Positions 1 through 8,203 of a stretch of DNA of 64,000 nt are shown here, one piece after another. The position numbers and the translations under genes were made by a program. The DNA is from an uncultured Clostridia bacterium. GTDB taxonomy: Bacteria > Bacillota > Clostridia > HGM11514. The notes beneath the pieces were generated by a model, which was not told the DNA's origin, did no database searches, and saw only the letters and a list, made by a program, of their open reading frames with translations. Location of the stretch: the NCBI GenBank assembly GCA_934464705.1, contig CAKSKB010000008.1:52382-116381 (forward strand), in the 5' to 3' direction. Numbering within the stretch: the first letter of the stretch is position 1; each line of letters begins with the position of its first letter.

Positions 1-2265
1 GTTTGAAAGAATTTCATAAATCGCTGTCTGAGCGCTCCTTCTCGCCGCGGAATCCGGCTTTTCGGTATACAGTCTGTCCTTCAGAATATCAAGGTAGAAG
101 TTGGACATATCAACAACGCAGAAATTCCTGATACTATGATAAATGATATGATAATCATAATTTTCATATGCCTCAAGAACCTTTTCGGTAAGGTTGTTCA
201 TCGTGATAAGCGCCCATTTGTCAATCTCGGGCATATCGGAGAAGGCAACCTTATCCTTTGCGGGGTCAAAGTCGCTTATATTGCCGAGGATATACTTTGC
301 GGTGTTTCTGATTTTCCTGTAAACCTCGGAAAGCTGCTTAAGAATATCATCCGAAATTCTCACATCGGAACGGTAATCGCTCGATGCAACCCAAAGCCTT
401 AAAATATCAGCACCGTACTGATTTGCAAGCTTCATGGGGTCAAGACCGTTGCCAAGGGATTTTGACATTTTTTTGCCTTCGCCGTCAACAACCATACCGT
501 GTGTGAGGACGGTTTTATAAGGCGCAGTGCCGTTTACGGCAACCGATGTGAGCAGCGACGACTGGAACCAGCCTCTGTACTGGTCGTTGCCTTCAAGATA
601 CATATCCGCAGGCACGGTAAGTTCCTTTCTCTCATCGCAGACCGCCATATGAGATGAACCGGAATCGAACCATACATCCATAATATCGGTTTCTTTCGTA
701 AACTCGGTGCAGCCGCAATCACACTTTGTTCCGGCAGGGAGAATATCTTTTGCCTCAAGCTCATACCACGCAGTTGAGCCTTTTTCGGCAAACAGCTTTT
801 TAACTGCGTCGATTGTTTCGTCGGTTATAAGTTCCTTTTTGCAGTCCTTGCAGTAGAAAATCGGCAGCGGAACACCCCAAAGCCTCTGACGGGAAATACA
901 CCAATCGGAGCGGTCCTTAACCATATTTGTTATTCTTTCCTGACCCCATCCGGGAACCCATTTTACACCATTTATTGCCTTAACGGCATCGTCTTTTATA
1001 GCGTCAACCGAAGCAAACCACTGCTTTGTCGCCCTGAATATAATCGGGTTTTTGCAGCGCCAGCAATGCGGATACTGATGAACTATAGGTTCAACCGCTA
1101 AAAGAGCCCCGCAGCTTCTCAGTTTTTCCTCAATCGCCTTGTTTGCTTTATAATAAGGAAGTCCGGCAAACTCGCCCGCAATCTCGTTCATGATACCTCT
1201 GTCATCAACCGGAACAACCGTGGGGAGCTTATAAGGCTGGCACACGATAAAGTCGTCCGCACCGAGCCCGGGAGCGGTATGAACGCAGCCCGTACCGGCA
1301 TCAAGCGTTACATGCTCGCCGACGATAACAAGAGATTCCTTATCGAAAACCGGGTGGCTGCAAACTATATTTTCAAGTTCCGCACCCTTATATGTCTTAA
1401 CGATTTCATAATTTTCAAGCCCTGTTTTTTCGGCAACCGTTTTCACAAGGTCGTTTGCCATAACAAGGTACTCATCGCCGTGCTTTACGAGCGCATACTC
1501 GAAAAACGGATTAACCGAAATTGCAACATTGCCCGGGAGAGTCCATGTGGTGGTTGTCCAGATTACAAACTTAACATTGTCGAATCCGTCAAACTGACCG
1601 TTTGTTTTCTTAACATCGAATTTAACATAGATTGAGTCCGTTCCGTCCTCATTGTATTCGATTTCCGCTTCCGCAAGAGCGGTTTCGCACGAAGGGCACC
1701 AGTAAACCGGCTTAAGACCCCTGTACAAAAGTCCCTTTTTAGCCATGCGGCCGAAAACCTCGATTTCGCGCGCCTCGAACTCCGGCTGAAGGGTAATATA
1801 CTCGTGGTCCCAATCGCCGATTACGCCAAGCCTTTTAAACTGTTCCTTCTGATTTGCGATATATTTGAGTGCGAAATCACGGCAGATTTCACGGAATTTA
1901 ACCGGACCGAATTCAGCTCTGTTTATACCGAGTTTCTTTATAGCCTGCTGTTCAATCGGCAGACCGTGCGTATCCCAACCCGGAACATAGGGCGTTTTAT
2001 ACCCCTGCATAAGCTTATGCTTCATAACAAAATCCTTGAGGATTTTGTTGAGCGTATGCCCCATATGAATATCTCCGTTTGCAAACGGAGGGCCGTCGTG
2101 AAGGTTATATGTGGGGCAGTCTGCCCTGTCTTCAAGAAGTTTATGATACAAGTCCTCCTCATACCAGTGCGCAAGCATATCGGGTTCGCGCTTTGGGAGG
2201 TTTGCCCTCATAGGAAAGTCGCTTTTGGGCAGATTAAGCGTTGCACTGTAATCAACTGTTTCCAT
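1..2265 (-). CDS. ileS: Isoleucyl-tRNA synthetase, 3' end cut by the window edge
   Basis: Class I aminoacyl-tRNA synthetase that charges tRNA-Ile in the cytoplasm. The first 755 codons are present and about 170 or more C-terminal residues (part of the anticodon-binding domain and any zinc-binding tail) lie outside. Seen: the HIGH-type signature as HMGH at residues 67-70, an N-terminal DGPPFANGDIH stretch, a WDTHGLPIE segment, and KMSKS at residues 599-603. I chose the ATG at 2265 because AGGAGA stands about 9 nt upstream; this start overlaps the end of divIVA by 14 nt. Many clostridial ileS genes carry a T-box leader, but none is possible here because the gene is embedded at the 3' end of an operon. 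Confidence 0.97.
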   Translation of the reverse strand, partial: METVDYSATLNLPKSDFPMRANLPKREPDMLAHWYEEDLYHKLLEDRADCPTYNLHDGPPFANGDIHMGHTLNKILKDFVMKHKLMQGYKTPYVPGWDTHGLPIEQQAIKKLGINRAEFGPVKFREICRDFALKYIANQKEQFKRLGVIGDWDHEYITLQPEFEAREIEVFGRMAKKGLLYRGLKPVYWCPSCETALAEAEIEYNEDGTDSIYVKFDVKKTNGQFDGFDNVKFVIWTTTTWTLPGNVAISVNPFFEYALVKHGDEYLVMANDLVKTVAEKTGLENYEIVKTYKGAELENIVCSHPVFDKESLVIVGEHVTLDAGTGCVHTAPGLGADDFIVCQPYKLPTVVPVDDRGIMNEIAGEFAGLPYYKANKAIEEKLRSCGALLAVEPIVHQYPHCWRCKNPIIFRATKQWFASVDAIKDDAVKAINGVKWVPGWGQERITNMVKDRSDWCISRQRLWGVPLPIFYCKDCKKELITDETIDAVKKLFAEKGSTAWYELEAKDILPAGTKCDCGCTEFTKETDIMDVWFDSGSSHMAVCDERKELTVPADMYLEGNDQYRGWFQSSLLTSVAVNGTAPYKTVLTHGMVVDGEGKKMSKSLGNGLDPMKLANQYGADILRLWVASSDYRSDVRISDDILKQLSEVYRKIRNTAKYILGNISDFDPAKDKVAFSDMPEIDKWALITMNNLTEKVLEAYENYDYHIIYHSIRNFCVVDMSNFYLDILKDRLYTEKPDSAARRSAQTAIYEILSN

Positions 2266-2737
2266 TGGTTTTGTTCTCCTCTTCTGTCTCAGGCTTCAGC
2301 TCAGCCTGTTCTAAAATAGCTATTTCGCTGTTCAAAATGCTGAGAAGCTTTGCTTTGCACGCTTCAAACTCAGCCTTAAGTTCTTTGTTTTTCTTGATAA
2401 TTTCAAGAGAATCCGCTTTTGCCTTTTCGATTATGGCGCCCGCCCTGGCGGTAGCCTCGCTTATAATGACCTCTCCCTTATCATATGCGGATTTTTTAAC
2501 TTCCTCACCTGTTTTCTGGGCGATTACGAGGGTATCCTGGAGAGTATCCTCAATAGTCCTGTACTGTTTTACAGCCTCGGTAAGCGTATTGACGCGTTCA
2601 CGGAGGGAGCCGTTTTCGGTATATAGTTTGTCATATTCCTCGCACACCAATGCGAAAAACTCATCAACATCGGCCTTTTCATAGCCGCCGATGCGTTTTT
2701 TGAATTCCTTGCTTTGTATATCAAGCGGTGTAATCAT
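2252..2737 (-). CDS. divIVA: DivIVA-family cell division / polar scaffold protein
   Basis: A 161-residue cytoplasmic coiled-coil protein. The N-terminus (ITPLDIQSKEFKKRIGGY) is the conserved DivIVA membrane-binding and lipid-inserting region, followed by the typical DVDEFF segment and then long heptad-rich helices from about residue 30 to 140. Family members bind negatively curved membrane at septa and poles and recruit division or wall-synthesis factors. It lies 43 nt after sepF, as in the conserved ylm-sepF-divIVA-ileS order of Firmicutes, so the assignment is firm. The 3' end overlaps the ileS start. Confidence 0.95.
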   Translation of the reverse strand: MITPLDIQSKEFKKRIGGYEKADVDEFFALVCEEYDKLYTENGSLRERVNTLTEAVKQYRTIEDTLQDTLVIAQKTGEEVKKSAYDKGEVIISEATARAGAIIEKAKADSLEIIKKNKELKAEFEACKAKLLSILNSEIAILEQAELKPETEEENKTNGNS

Positions 2738-2780
2738 AAAAATTCACACACCTTTCTGTCCGGATTTACGGAGCAATTCA

Positions 2781-3263
2781 TTAGTATTCCTCGGTTTCCC
2801 ACGGGAGAACGCCTTTTTTAAGATCCTCCTTAAAGCTTCCGAGAACGCTTACATTATATGGCGTAACAAGGAAAATATCGTTCGATATTTTCTGTATGTT
2901 CCCATCGATTGCATAAACAACGCCGCTTAAGAAATCGACAATACGCCTTGTATCCGCTCTGTCTGCCTTTTCAAGATTGATAACGACAGGGTTTTTGCGG
3001 CTTAAAAACTCAGCAATCTCTTTTGCATCGTTAAACACAACCGGTGACATAACCGCCACCTCAAGCCTTGCGGTAGTGTTGATTTCCACAAGACGGTTGT
3101 TTTTGGACGATGTGCGCTCACGGTGAGTTTCGGGAGCAATGCTCTTTTTCGGCTGTGTGTATTCAATGCGGTCATCGGAATAATCCTTGAACTCTCTTTC
3201 AGCCGGCTCGTCATCATAATCGTCCTTTGCCAGAAATTTGGAAAGCAATTCCGAAAAGTTCAT
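2781..3263 (-). CDS. sepF: SepF, FtsZ-anchoring division protein
   Basis: A 160-residue cytoplasmic protein that polymerises and tethers FtsZ to the membrane during septation. Seen: an N-terminal amphipathic stretch (MNFSELLSKFLAKD), a charged, poorly conserved linker (about residues 14-65), and a C-terminal SepF domain (about 68-150) with the typical PVVINLEKADRADTRRIVDF and DGNIQKISNDIFLVTP segments. The ATG overlaps the stop of the upstream yggS by one base (TAATG), implying translational coupling. Confidence 0.95.
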   Translation of the reverse strand: MNFSELLSKFLAKDDYDDEPAEREFKDYSDDRIEYTQPKKSIAPETHRERTSSKNNRLVEINTTARLEVAVMSPVVFNDAKEIAEFLSRKNPVVINLEKADRADTRRIVDFLSGVVYAIDGNIQKISNDIFLVTPYNVSVLGSFKEDLKKGVLPWETEEY

Positions 3264-3973
3264 TACCGTGTACCTCCTTTATAAATTCTGTTTCCGAATA
3301 TAGCGGAGCCTACCCTGACCATTGTTGCGCCGCATTCGATTGCTGCGGTATAATCGCCGCTCATACCCATTGACAGAACATTCATTTTTATATTATCGTA
3401 CCTTTCCGAAGAAATCTTCACGGAAAGCTCGAATAATTCATTGAAATACTTCTTGTTGTCCGACGGCTTCAGAACCGGCGGCGGAACCGTCATAAGTCCG
3501 CAGAGCCGGGTGTTTTCAAGACCCGACGCATACTCCGCAAACGCCGGCGCCTCCGAAGGGTCGATTCCGAACTTTGATTCCTCGCCCGAAACATTCACCT
3601 GGAGAAGTATATTAACGGTTATATTTTTGAGTTTTGCCTGCCGCTCGATTTCATCGGCAAGCTTAATACTGTCCACCGAGTGGATAAGTTTAACTTTATC
3701 GGCGATATACTTAACCTTATTCGTCTGCAAATGCCCGATAAGGTGCCAGTTTACGCCGCTTATTTCGTCATATTTTTCGTCAAGTTCCTGAACCCTGTTT
3801 TCGCCGAGTTCGGTTATACCGTGAGAAACGGCTTCTTTAATCCGCGGCACAGCCACGGTTTTCGACACGCCTATAAGCGTAATATCCGAAGGGTTTCTTC
3901 CGGAACGGCGCGCCGCTTCTTCAATATTAAATCTGACTTTTTCTATATTTTCGGCAATATCGGTATTCATCAT
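3263..3973 (-). CDS. yggS: YggS/PLPBP-family pyridoxal phosphate homeostasis protein
   Basis: A 236-residue single-domain TIM-barrel protein that binds pyridoxal 5'-phosphate and buffers its level; it has no proven catalytic role. Seen: the PLP lysine in IGVSKTV (near residue 39), the GENRVQE motif, WHLIGHLQTNK, and the phosphate-binding end SMGMSGDYTAAIECGATMVR. It starts with overlapping ATGs inside the end of the HlyD-like gene (4-nt ATGA overlap). This is the ylmE position of Firmicutes division clusters. Confidence 0.95.
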   Translation of the reverse strand: MMNTDIAENIEKVRFNIEEAARRSGRNPSDITLIGVSKTVAVPRIKEAVSHGITELGENRVQELDEKYDEISGVNWHLIGHLQTNKVKYIADKVKLIHSVDSIKLADEIERQAKLKNITVNILLQVNVSGEESKFGIDPSEAPAFAEYASGLENTRLCGLMTVPPPVLKPSDNKKYFNELFELSVKISSERYDNIKMNVLSMGMSGDYTAAIECGATMVRVGSAIFGNRIYKGGTR

Positions 3974-5175
3974 GTAAACAACATTCCTTCCTTAACGCCG
4001 TCTGTCGAAAGGATAATATCATCATACATATGAATCTGATTTATTTCGGAATCATACACATTGCTTATCATGATATAATCCTCGCTTGAATAAACGATAT
4101 TTATGGGGCGGAATTCCACAATGCCGCCCATAAGCGCGTAGACCCCGACAACATCGTTCTTTACCACAACCGCAGTTTTCGGAACCTTATACCCTTCGTA
4201 AACCTTCTTGACAAAAATCATTTCCGGCTTACGGTTGGTAAATGCGGAATTAACATCACGCGTGCACTGCACCGTAACCGTTACGCGCTTGTCGGAGGAC
4301 GGGTCGGATATATCATAAACCGTAACGGGAATAAGCTCAGTGCTTTCGCTTGTGGTTTTGATATAGGCGCCGTCACCGATTTTAAGATTGTCCAGCTGGT
4401 TCACGGTAAGATTAAAGGCGTAGTACCAGCAATCGTTGTTGATAATCTTAAGATACGCATTTTTCGGTGCGTCGGTGCTGTAGTCAAGCCATGCGTCAAT
4501 CGCTTCGGGGGTATAATATTCAATCTTGTCGGGCGTAACATCAGCTTCATAGCCGTCCACAACATGGGTCATAATACCCGAAGTTTTGCTGACAATATCC
4601 TCTTTTGAAAGCTCCGCCTCCATCTCGTCGCGCCTTGCCTGAAGCTCGCCGAGTTCGTTTGTCGGGCTGTCTTTTTTCCCTTCAAGCACAAGGCGGTTAT
4701 CAAGGAGCCTGTCAAGCTGATATTTGTCTGCCGTTATGCCGGCCCCGTCAAAAGCCTGAGCCGCACTCTGAAGGTCGGTCACGCTTGACGCAATCTGGCT
4801 GTCAACCTTAGATGCGTCTTCATATGTCGTTTCAAGCCCGTACTGCTGCTTTTGCAGCTCTGCTATACGGTTATTTATTTCGGCAATCTTGTTGACCACC
4901 GTTTTTGAAGCGTCCTTACCGTAAACCATGCCGATAACAGACCCGGCAGATACACGGTCGCCCTCTTTTTTTGAGGTTTCGAATATAGTGTCGGCGTCCT
5001 TCTCATACACCTCTTCATTGCGGATTACTATGCCTTGGACATCGATATAATCCTCAAAGTAAGTGTATGTTGCCTTTACGGTATTAAGCGATGATCTGAG
5101 TGTGCTTGCCAGACACACTGCGGCAATAACAGCCGCTGCGGCAATAACGCATATGGCTATTCGCTTATTTTTCAT
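3970..5175 (-). CDS. HlyD-like membrane-anchored adaptor protein
   Basis: A 401-residue protein with one N-terminal membrane anchor (residues 5-25, alanine/valine-rich), a beta-barrel/lipoyl-like segment (about 30-80, containing DGD..SAGSVIG-type turns), a coiled-coil hairpin (about 83-190), then beta-rich C-terminal domains. This is the architecture of HlyD/membrane fusion proteins, but no transporter partner is adjacent. Similar genes sit beside yggS and sepF in many clostridia, so a role at the septum or in envelope assembly is possible, though this is inference. It starts at an ATG sharing one base with the hfq stop. Confidence 0.8.
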   Translation of the reverse strand: MKNKRIAICVIAAAAVIAAVCLASTLRSSLNTVKATYTYFEDYIDVQGIVIRNEEVYEKDADTIFETSKKEGDRVSAGSVIGMVYGKDASKTVVNKIAEINNRIAELQKQQYGLETTYEDASKVDSQIASSVTDLQSAAQAFDGAGITADKYQLDRLLDNRLVLEGKKDSPTNELGELQARRDEMEAELSKEDIVSKTSGIMTHVVDGYEADVTPDKIEYYTPEAIDAWLDYSTDAPKNAYLKIINNDCWYYAFNLTVNQLDNLKIGDGAYIKTTSESTELIPVTVYDISDPSSDKRVTVTVQCTRDVNSAFTNRKPEMIFVKKVYEGYKVPKTAVVVKNDVVGVYALMGGIVEFRPINIVYSSEDYIMISNVYDSEINQIHMYDDIILSTDGVKEGMLFT

Positions 5176-5420
5176 CAGTCAATATTTTCCTCACCATTCA
5201 TAATCTGCACCGGCTTATACGGAATGATTGTCGAAATTGCGTGCTTGAAAACAAGCTGCTGCTTTCCGTCCGAATCAAGTATAACGGTAAAATTATCAAA
5301 TCCTTTAATCATGCCTCTGAACTGAAATCCGTTAGTAAGATAAATCGTAACCGAAATCCGGTCTTTTCTGCACTGATTAAGAAATACATCCTGCAAATTC
5401 ATTGTTGTCTTGTTGTTCAT
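5175..5420 (-). CDS. hfq: Hfq RNA chaperone
   Basis: An 81-residue Sm-like protein forming hexameric rings that pair small RNAs with mRNAs. Seen: the conserved LQDVFLNQCRKD start, the Sm1 region with TIYLTNGFQFRGMIKGFDNF, and the Sm2 region FKHAISTIIP followed by a short acidic tail. Length is usual for Firmicutes Hfq. It overlaps miaA upstream by 4 nt (ATGA) and the HlyD-like gene downstream by one base; miaA-hfq is also the order in many other bacteria. Confidence 0.97.
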   Translation of the reverse strand: MNNKTTMNLQDVFLNQCRKDRISVTIYLTNGFQFRGMIKGFDNFTVILDSDGKQQLVFKHAISTIIPYKPVQIMNGEENID

Positions 5421-6349
5421 AACATCAGACCTCCTGTAAGTTTTTCTGCTTCATTTATGATACAGGGCAAAACTTTGCCCGTAACAGCTATTTTATTTAT
5501 ATCCTTGTCTGCGCCGAAAAAGCTTATCTGCCGCTTTGCATAGTTGCGGCTGCCCTGCTTTATGGCATCGATTGCTTCGGGGAGCGTCATGCGCCCGTCA
5601 AAATACGCAATCATTTCTTTATATCCTATCGCCTGTGCGGCTGTGGACTTTAAAAACCTTTCGCTGCAGAGCCCTCGCACCTCCTGCTCAAGACCCTGCC
5701 TTATCATCAGGTCAACTCTTTTGTTTATGCGGTCGTAAAGCACCGCCCTGTCCCAGTCAAGCCCTATTTTCACCGCATTATATTTCGGCGGTGCGGAGGC
5801 TGCGGCAAGCCTGTATTCGGTCATGGTCATTCCCGTGACCTTATAAACTTCAAGCGCTCTTATAACACGCCTTACATCGTTTTCGTGTATGCGCCTTCCT
5901 GATTCGGGGTCGATTTCGGAAAGCCTTTTATGAAGCTGCGCATTGCCGTACTTTTCCGCTTCGTTCCAAAGCTCGTTTCTGTAATCCTCATCGGAATTTC
6001 CGCTCGAAAAATCAAGCCCGTTTATTACGGAATTTATATAAAGTCCCGTTCCGCCCGCCATAATCGGGATTTTGCCCTCGCTGTGCAGACGGTTTATAAC
6101 TTTTTCCGCCGCTTCCGAATACTGCGCAACGGAGTATGATTCATAAGGCTCGGCAATATCTATAAGATTATGCTTTATGCCCTGCATTTCCTCTGCGGTA
6201 GGCTTTGCCGTGCCGATGTCCATACCCTTATAAATCTGCATTGAATCGGCGGACACGACCTCGGAATTGAATTTTTTTGCAAGTTCGACCGCAAGCGCCG
6301 TTTTGCCCGACGCGGTAGGACCGGAAATAACAATAATCGGTTTCATCAA
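5417..6349 (-). CDS. miaA: tRNA dimethylallyltransferase
   Basis: A 310-residue enzyme that transfers a dimethylallyl group to N6 of A37 in tRNAs reading UNN codons. Seen: P-loop GPTASGKT (residues 10-17), the SADSMQIYKGMDIGTAKP motif, the HNLID and AGGTGLYI segments, and the C-terminal YAKRQISFF region. MiaB, encoded at the top of the same operon, methylthiolates the product, so both steps of ms2i6A formation are co-transcribed. It overlaps mutL by 4 nt. Confidence 0.97.
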   Translation of the reverse strand: MMKPIIVISGPTASGKTALAVELAKKFNSEVVSADSMQIYKGMDIGTAKPTAEEMQGIKHNLIDIAEPYESYSVAQYSEAAEKVINRLHSEGKIPIMAGGTGLYINSVINGLDFSSGNSDEDYRNELWNEAEKYGNAQLHKRLSEIDPESGRRIHENDVRRVIRALEVYKVTGMTMTEYRLAAASAPPKYNAVKIGLDWDRAVLYDRINKRVDLMIRQGLEQEVRGLCSERFLKSTAAQAIGYKEMIAYFDGRMTLPEAIDAIKQGSRNYAKRQISFFGADKDINKIAVTGKVLPCIINEAEKLTGGLML

Positions 6350-8187
6350 ACAATCCTTTTGAACATTTTTTCAATTTCTTTTTTGGTAAGCGCAATTCTT
6401 ATGGGTCTGCCGTGAGGGCAGGTCGGCGGAATCTTAAAAATATCCTCCGCAAGTTTCTGCATTTCCGATGCGGACAGTTTCCTGTTTGCCCTTATTGCGC
6501 TGTGGCAGGCGATGGAATAGAGCGCTTCGCTCTCGATGCTTCCCCTCGCCGCCTTTCCGTTCACACGGACAATATCGATAAGTTCCCTGAAAACCTCATC
6601 AATCCCGGCTTTATCGGAAACATACGGGGCACTTCTTATTATAAAAGAATTATCTCCGAAATCCTCAATTTCAAACCCAAGTTCACGGAAAACACCGATA
6701 TTTTCCGAAATTTCGCTGTGCTCGGTATGACTAAAGCTGAGGGTTATCGGTGCAAGAAGCGTCTGCGAAACGGGCGTTCCGCTGTCACGCTCCGCTTTAA
6801 GCCTTTCAAAATTCATTCTTTCGTGCGCTGCATGCTGGTCAACCAGCCACATCTCATCGCCGTACTGCGCAACGATGTATGTATCGAAAATCTGCCCTAT
6901 TATTTTTATATCGGGGATATCCGATTTTTCCGTAAATGCAATTTCCTGCGGCGGCTGCGGAATCTCCTCCGGTTCGGCAGATTCGGGAATCTCCGTATTT
7001 ACCGTTTCGTATCTGACAGGAGGTTCCTTCGGCGGCGCTGTTTTTTTATACATAACCGGAGGACGAATCTCTTCTTTTTCCTTCCTTTCAAACTCCGACT
7101 CAAACTTAACCTCGCCAGAATAAAGTGCCGATATCTGCGGCTTTATTTCTGCCGTATCCTGCGGCGGCTCGATTTCTTCTGCCGCTTCAACCGAATAGTC
7201 CGCTTTGAAAATCGCGTTCTTTACGCCCCAGTATACCGCCGATGTCACAAGCTTTTCGTTTGAAAATTTGACCTCAATTTTCGCCGGGTGAACATTAACA
7301 TCACATGTTACGGGATCCACTGAAATATTAAGCACCGCAAACGGATATTTACCCTTCATAATTCCGTCCTGATACCCCTGTTCAAGCGCATAGGTAACGC
7401 TTCGGCTCTTGAAAAACCTTCCGTTGACAAAGAATGTTTCGTACCCTCTTGTGGAGCGGGTAAGATTTTCGTTTCCGCAAAAACCGGTCACCGAAACGCC
7501 GTTATCGGAAAAGTTGATTTCCCGAAGTTCGGCGGCATACTCCGCGCCGTAAACCGAATAGATACAGTTTTTCAGGTCGCCGTCACCGGGGGTATAAAGC
7601 TTCTCCTTTCCGTCGGAAATAAACCTGAAGGAAACCGACGGATTGCCGAGAGCCGCACGCACAACCGCATCAAACACTGCGGCAGCCTCTGCGGAATCCT
7701 TTTTCAGGAACTTCATCCTTGCCGGAACATTATAAAAAAGATTGCGGACCGTCATGGTTGTTCCGTCGGGGCAGCCCGTTTCGCCGGAATCCGTAATCTT
7801 CCCGGCGTCGGTTTTGAGATAAAAGCCGAAATCGCTCATTTTCTGCTTCGTTATAACTTCGGTTTTTGAAACAGCCGCAATGCTCGCAAGCGCCTCGCCC
7901 CTGAAGCCCATGGTTTTTATGTTATACAAATCTTCGGCATTCGTTATTTTGCTTGTTGCGTGCCTTAAAAACGCAGTCGGAACATCTTCCGGGGCGATTC
8001 CGGCACCGTCATCGGTCACACGGATAAGTTCGATACCGCCCTTCATTATTTCAACGGTTATTTTCCCGGCACCCGCATCAACAGAGTTTTCCGTAAGTTC
8101 TTTCACTACGGAAGCCGGTCTTTCAACGACCTCGCCGGCTGCAATCATGTCCGCCACAAGCGAATCCAGCACATGAACCTTCCCCAT
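6346..8187 (-). CDS. mutL: DNA mismatch repair protein MutL (endonuclease type)
   Basis: A 613-residue GHKL ATPase that couples MutS recognition to strand incision. Seen: N-terminal ATPase motifs (ENSVDAGA, DDGAGI, MGFRGEALASI), a variable proline/glutamate-rich linker (about residues 340-430), and a C-terminal dimerisation domain with DQHAAHERMNFE, matching the DQHA(X)2E(X)4E endonuclease motif, plus CPHGRP near the end. This indicates a nicking MutL as expected where MutH is absent. The gene follows mutS after 16 nt. Confidence 0.97.
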   Translation of the reverse strand: MGKVHVLDSLVADMIAAGEVVERPASVVKELTENSVDAGAGKITVEIMKGGIELIRVTDDGAGIAPEDVPTAFLRHATSKITNAEDLYNIKTMGFRGEALASIAAVSKTEVITKQKMSDFGFYLKTDAGKITDSGETGCPDGTTMTVRNLFYNVPARMKFLKKDSAEAAAVFDAVVRAALGNPSVSFRFISDGKEKLYTPGDGDLKNCIYSVYGAEYAAELREINFSDNGVSVTGFCGNENLTRSTRGYETFFVNGRFFKSRSVTYALEQGYQDGIMKGKYPFAVLNISVDPVTCDVNVHPAKIEVKFSNEKLVTSAVYWGVKNAIFKADYSVEAAEEIEPPQDTAEIKPQISALYSGEVKFESEFERKEKEEIRPPVMYKKTAPPKEPPVRYETVNTEIPESAEPEEIPQPPQEIAFTEKSDIPDIKIIGQIFDTYIVAQYGDEMWLVDQHAAHERMNFERLKAERDSGTPVSQTLLAPITLSFSHTEHSEISENIGVFRELGFEIEDFGDNSFIIRSAPYVSDKAGIDEVFRELIDIVRVNGKAARGSIESEALYSIACHSAIRANRKLSASEMQKLAEDIFKIPPTCPHGRPIRIALTKKEIEKMFKRIV

Positions 8188-8203
8188 AAGATATTCCTCC
8201 TTC

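Noticed and set aside
2252..2780. T-box riboswitch for ileS
   Set aside because: ileS starts inside the end of divIVA; there is no leader space and no T-box core sequence.
6412..7263. A 283-codon plus-strand frame opposite mutL
   Set aside because: Arginine/phenylalanine-rich shadow of a gene with complete MutL motifs.
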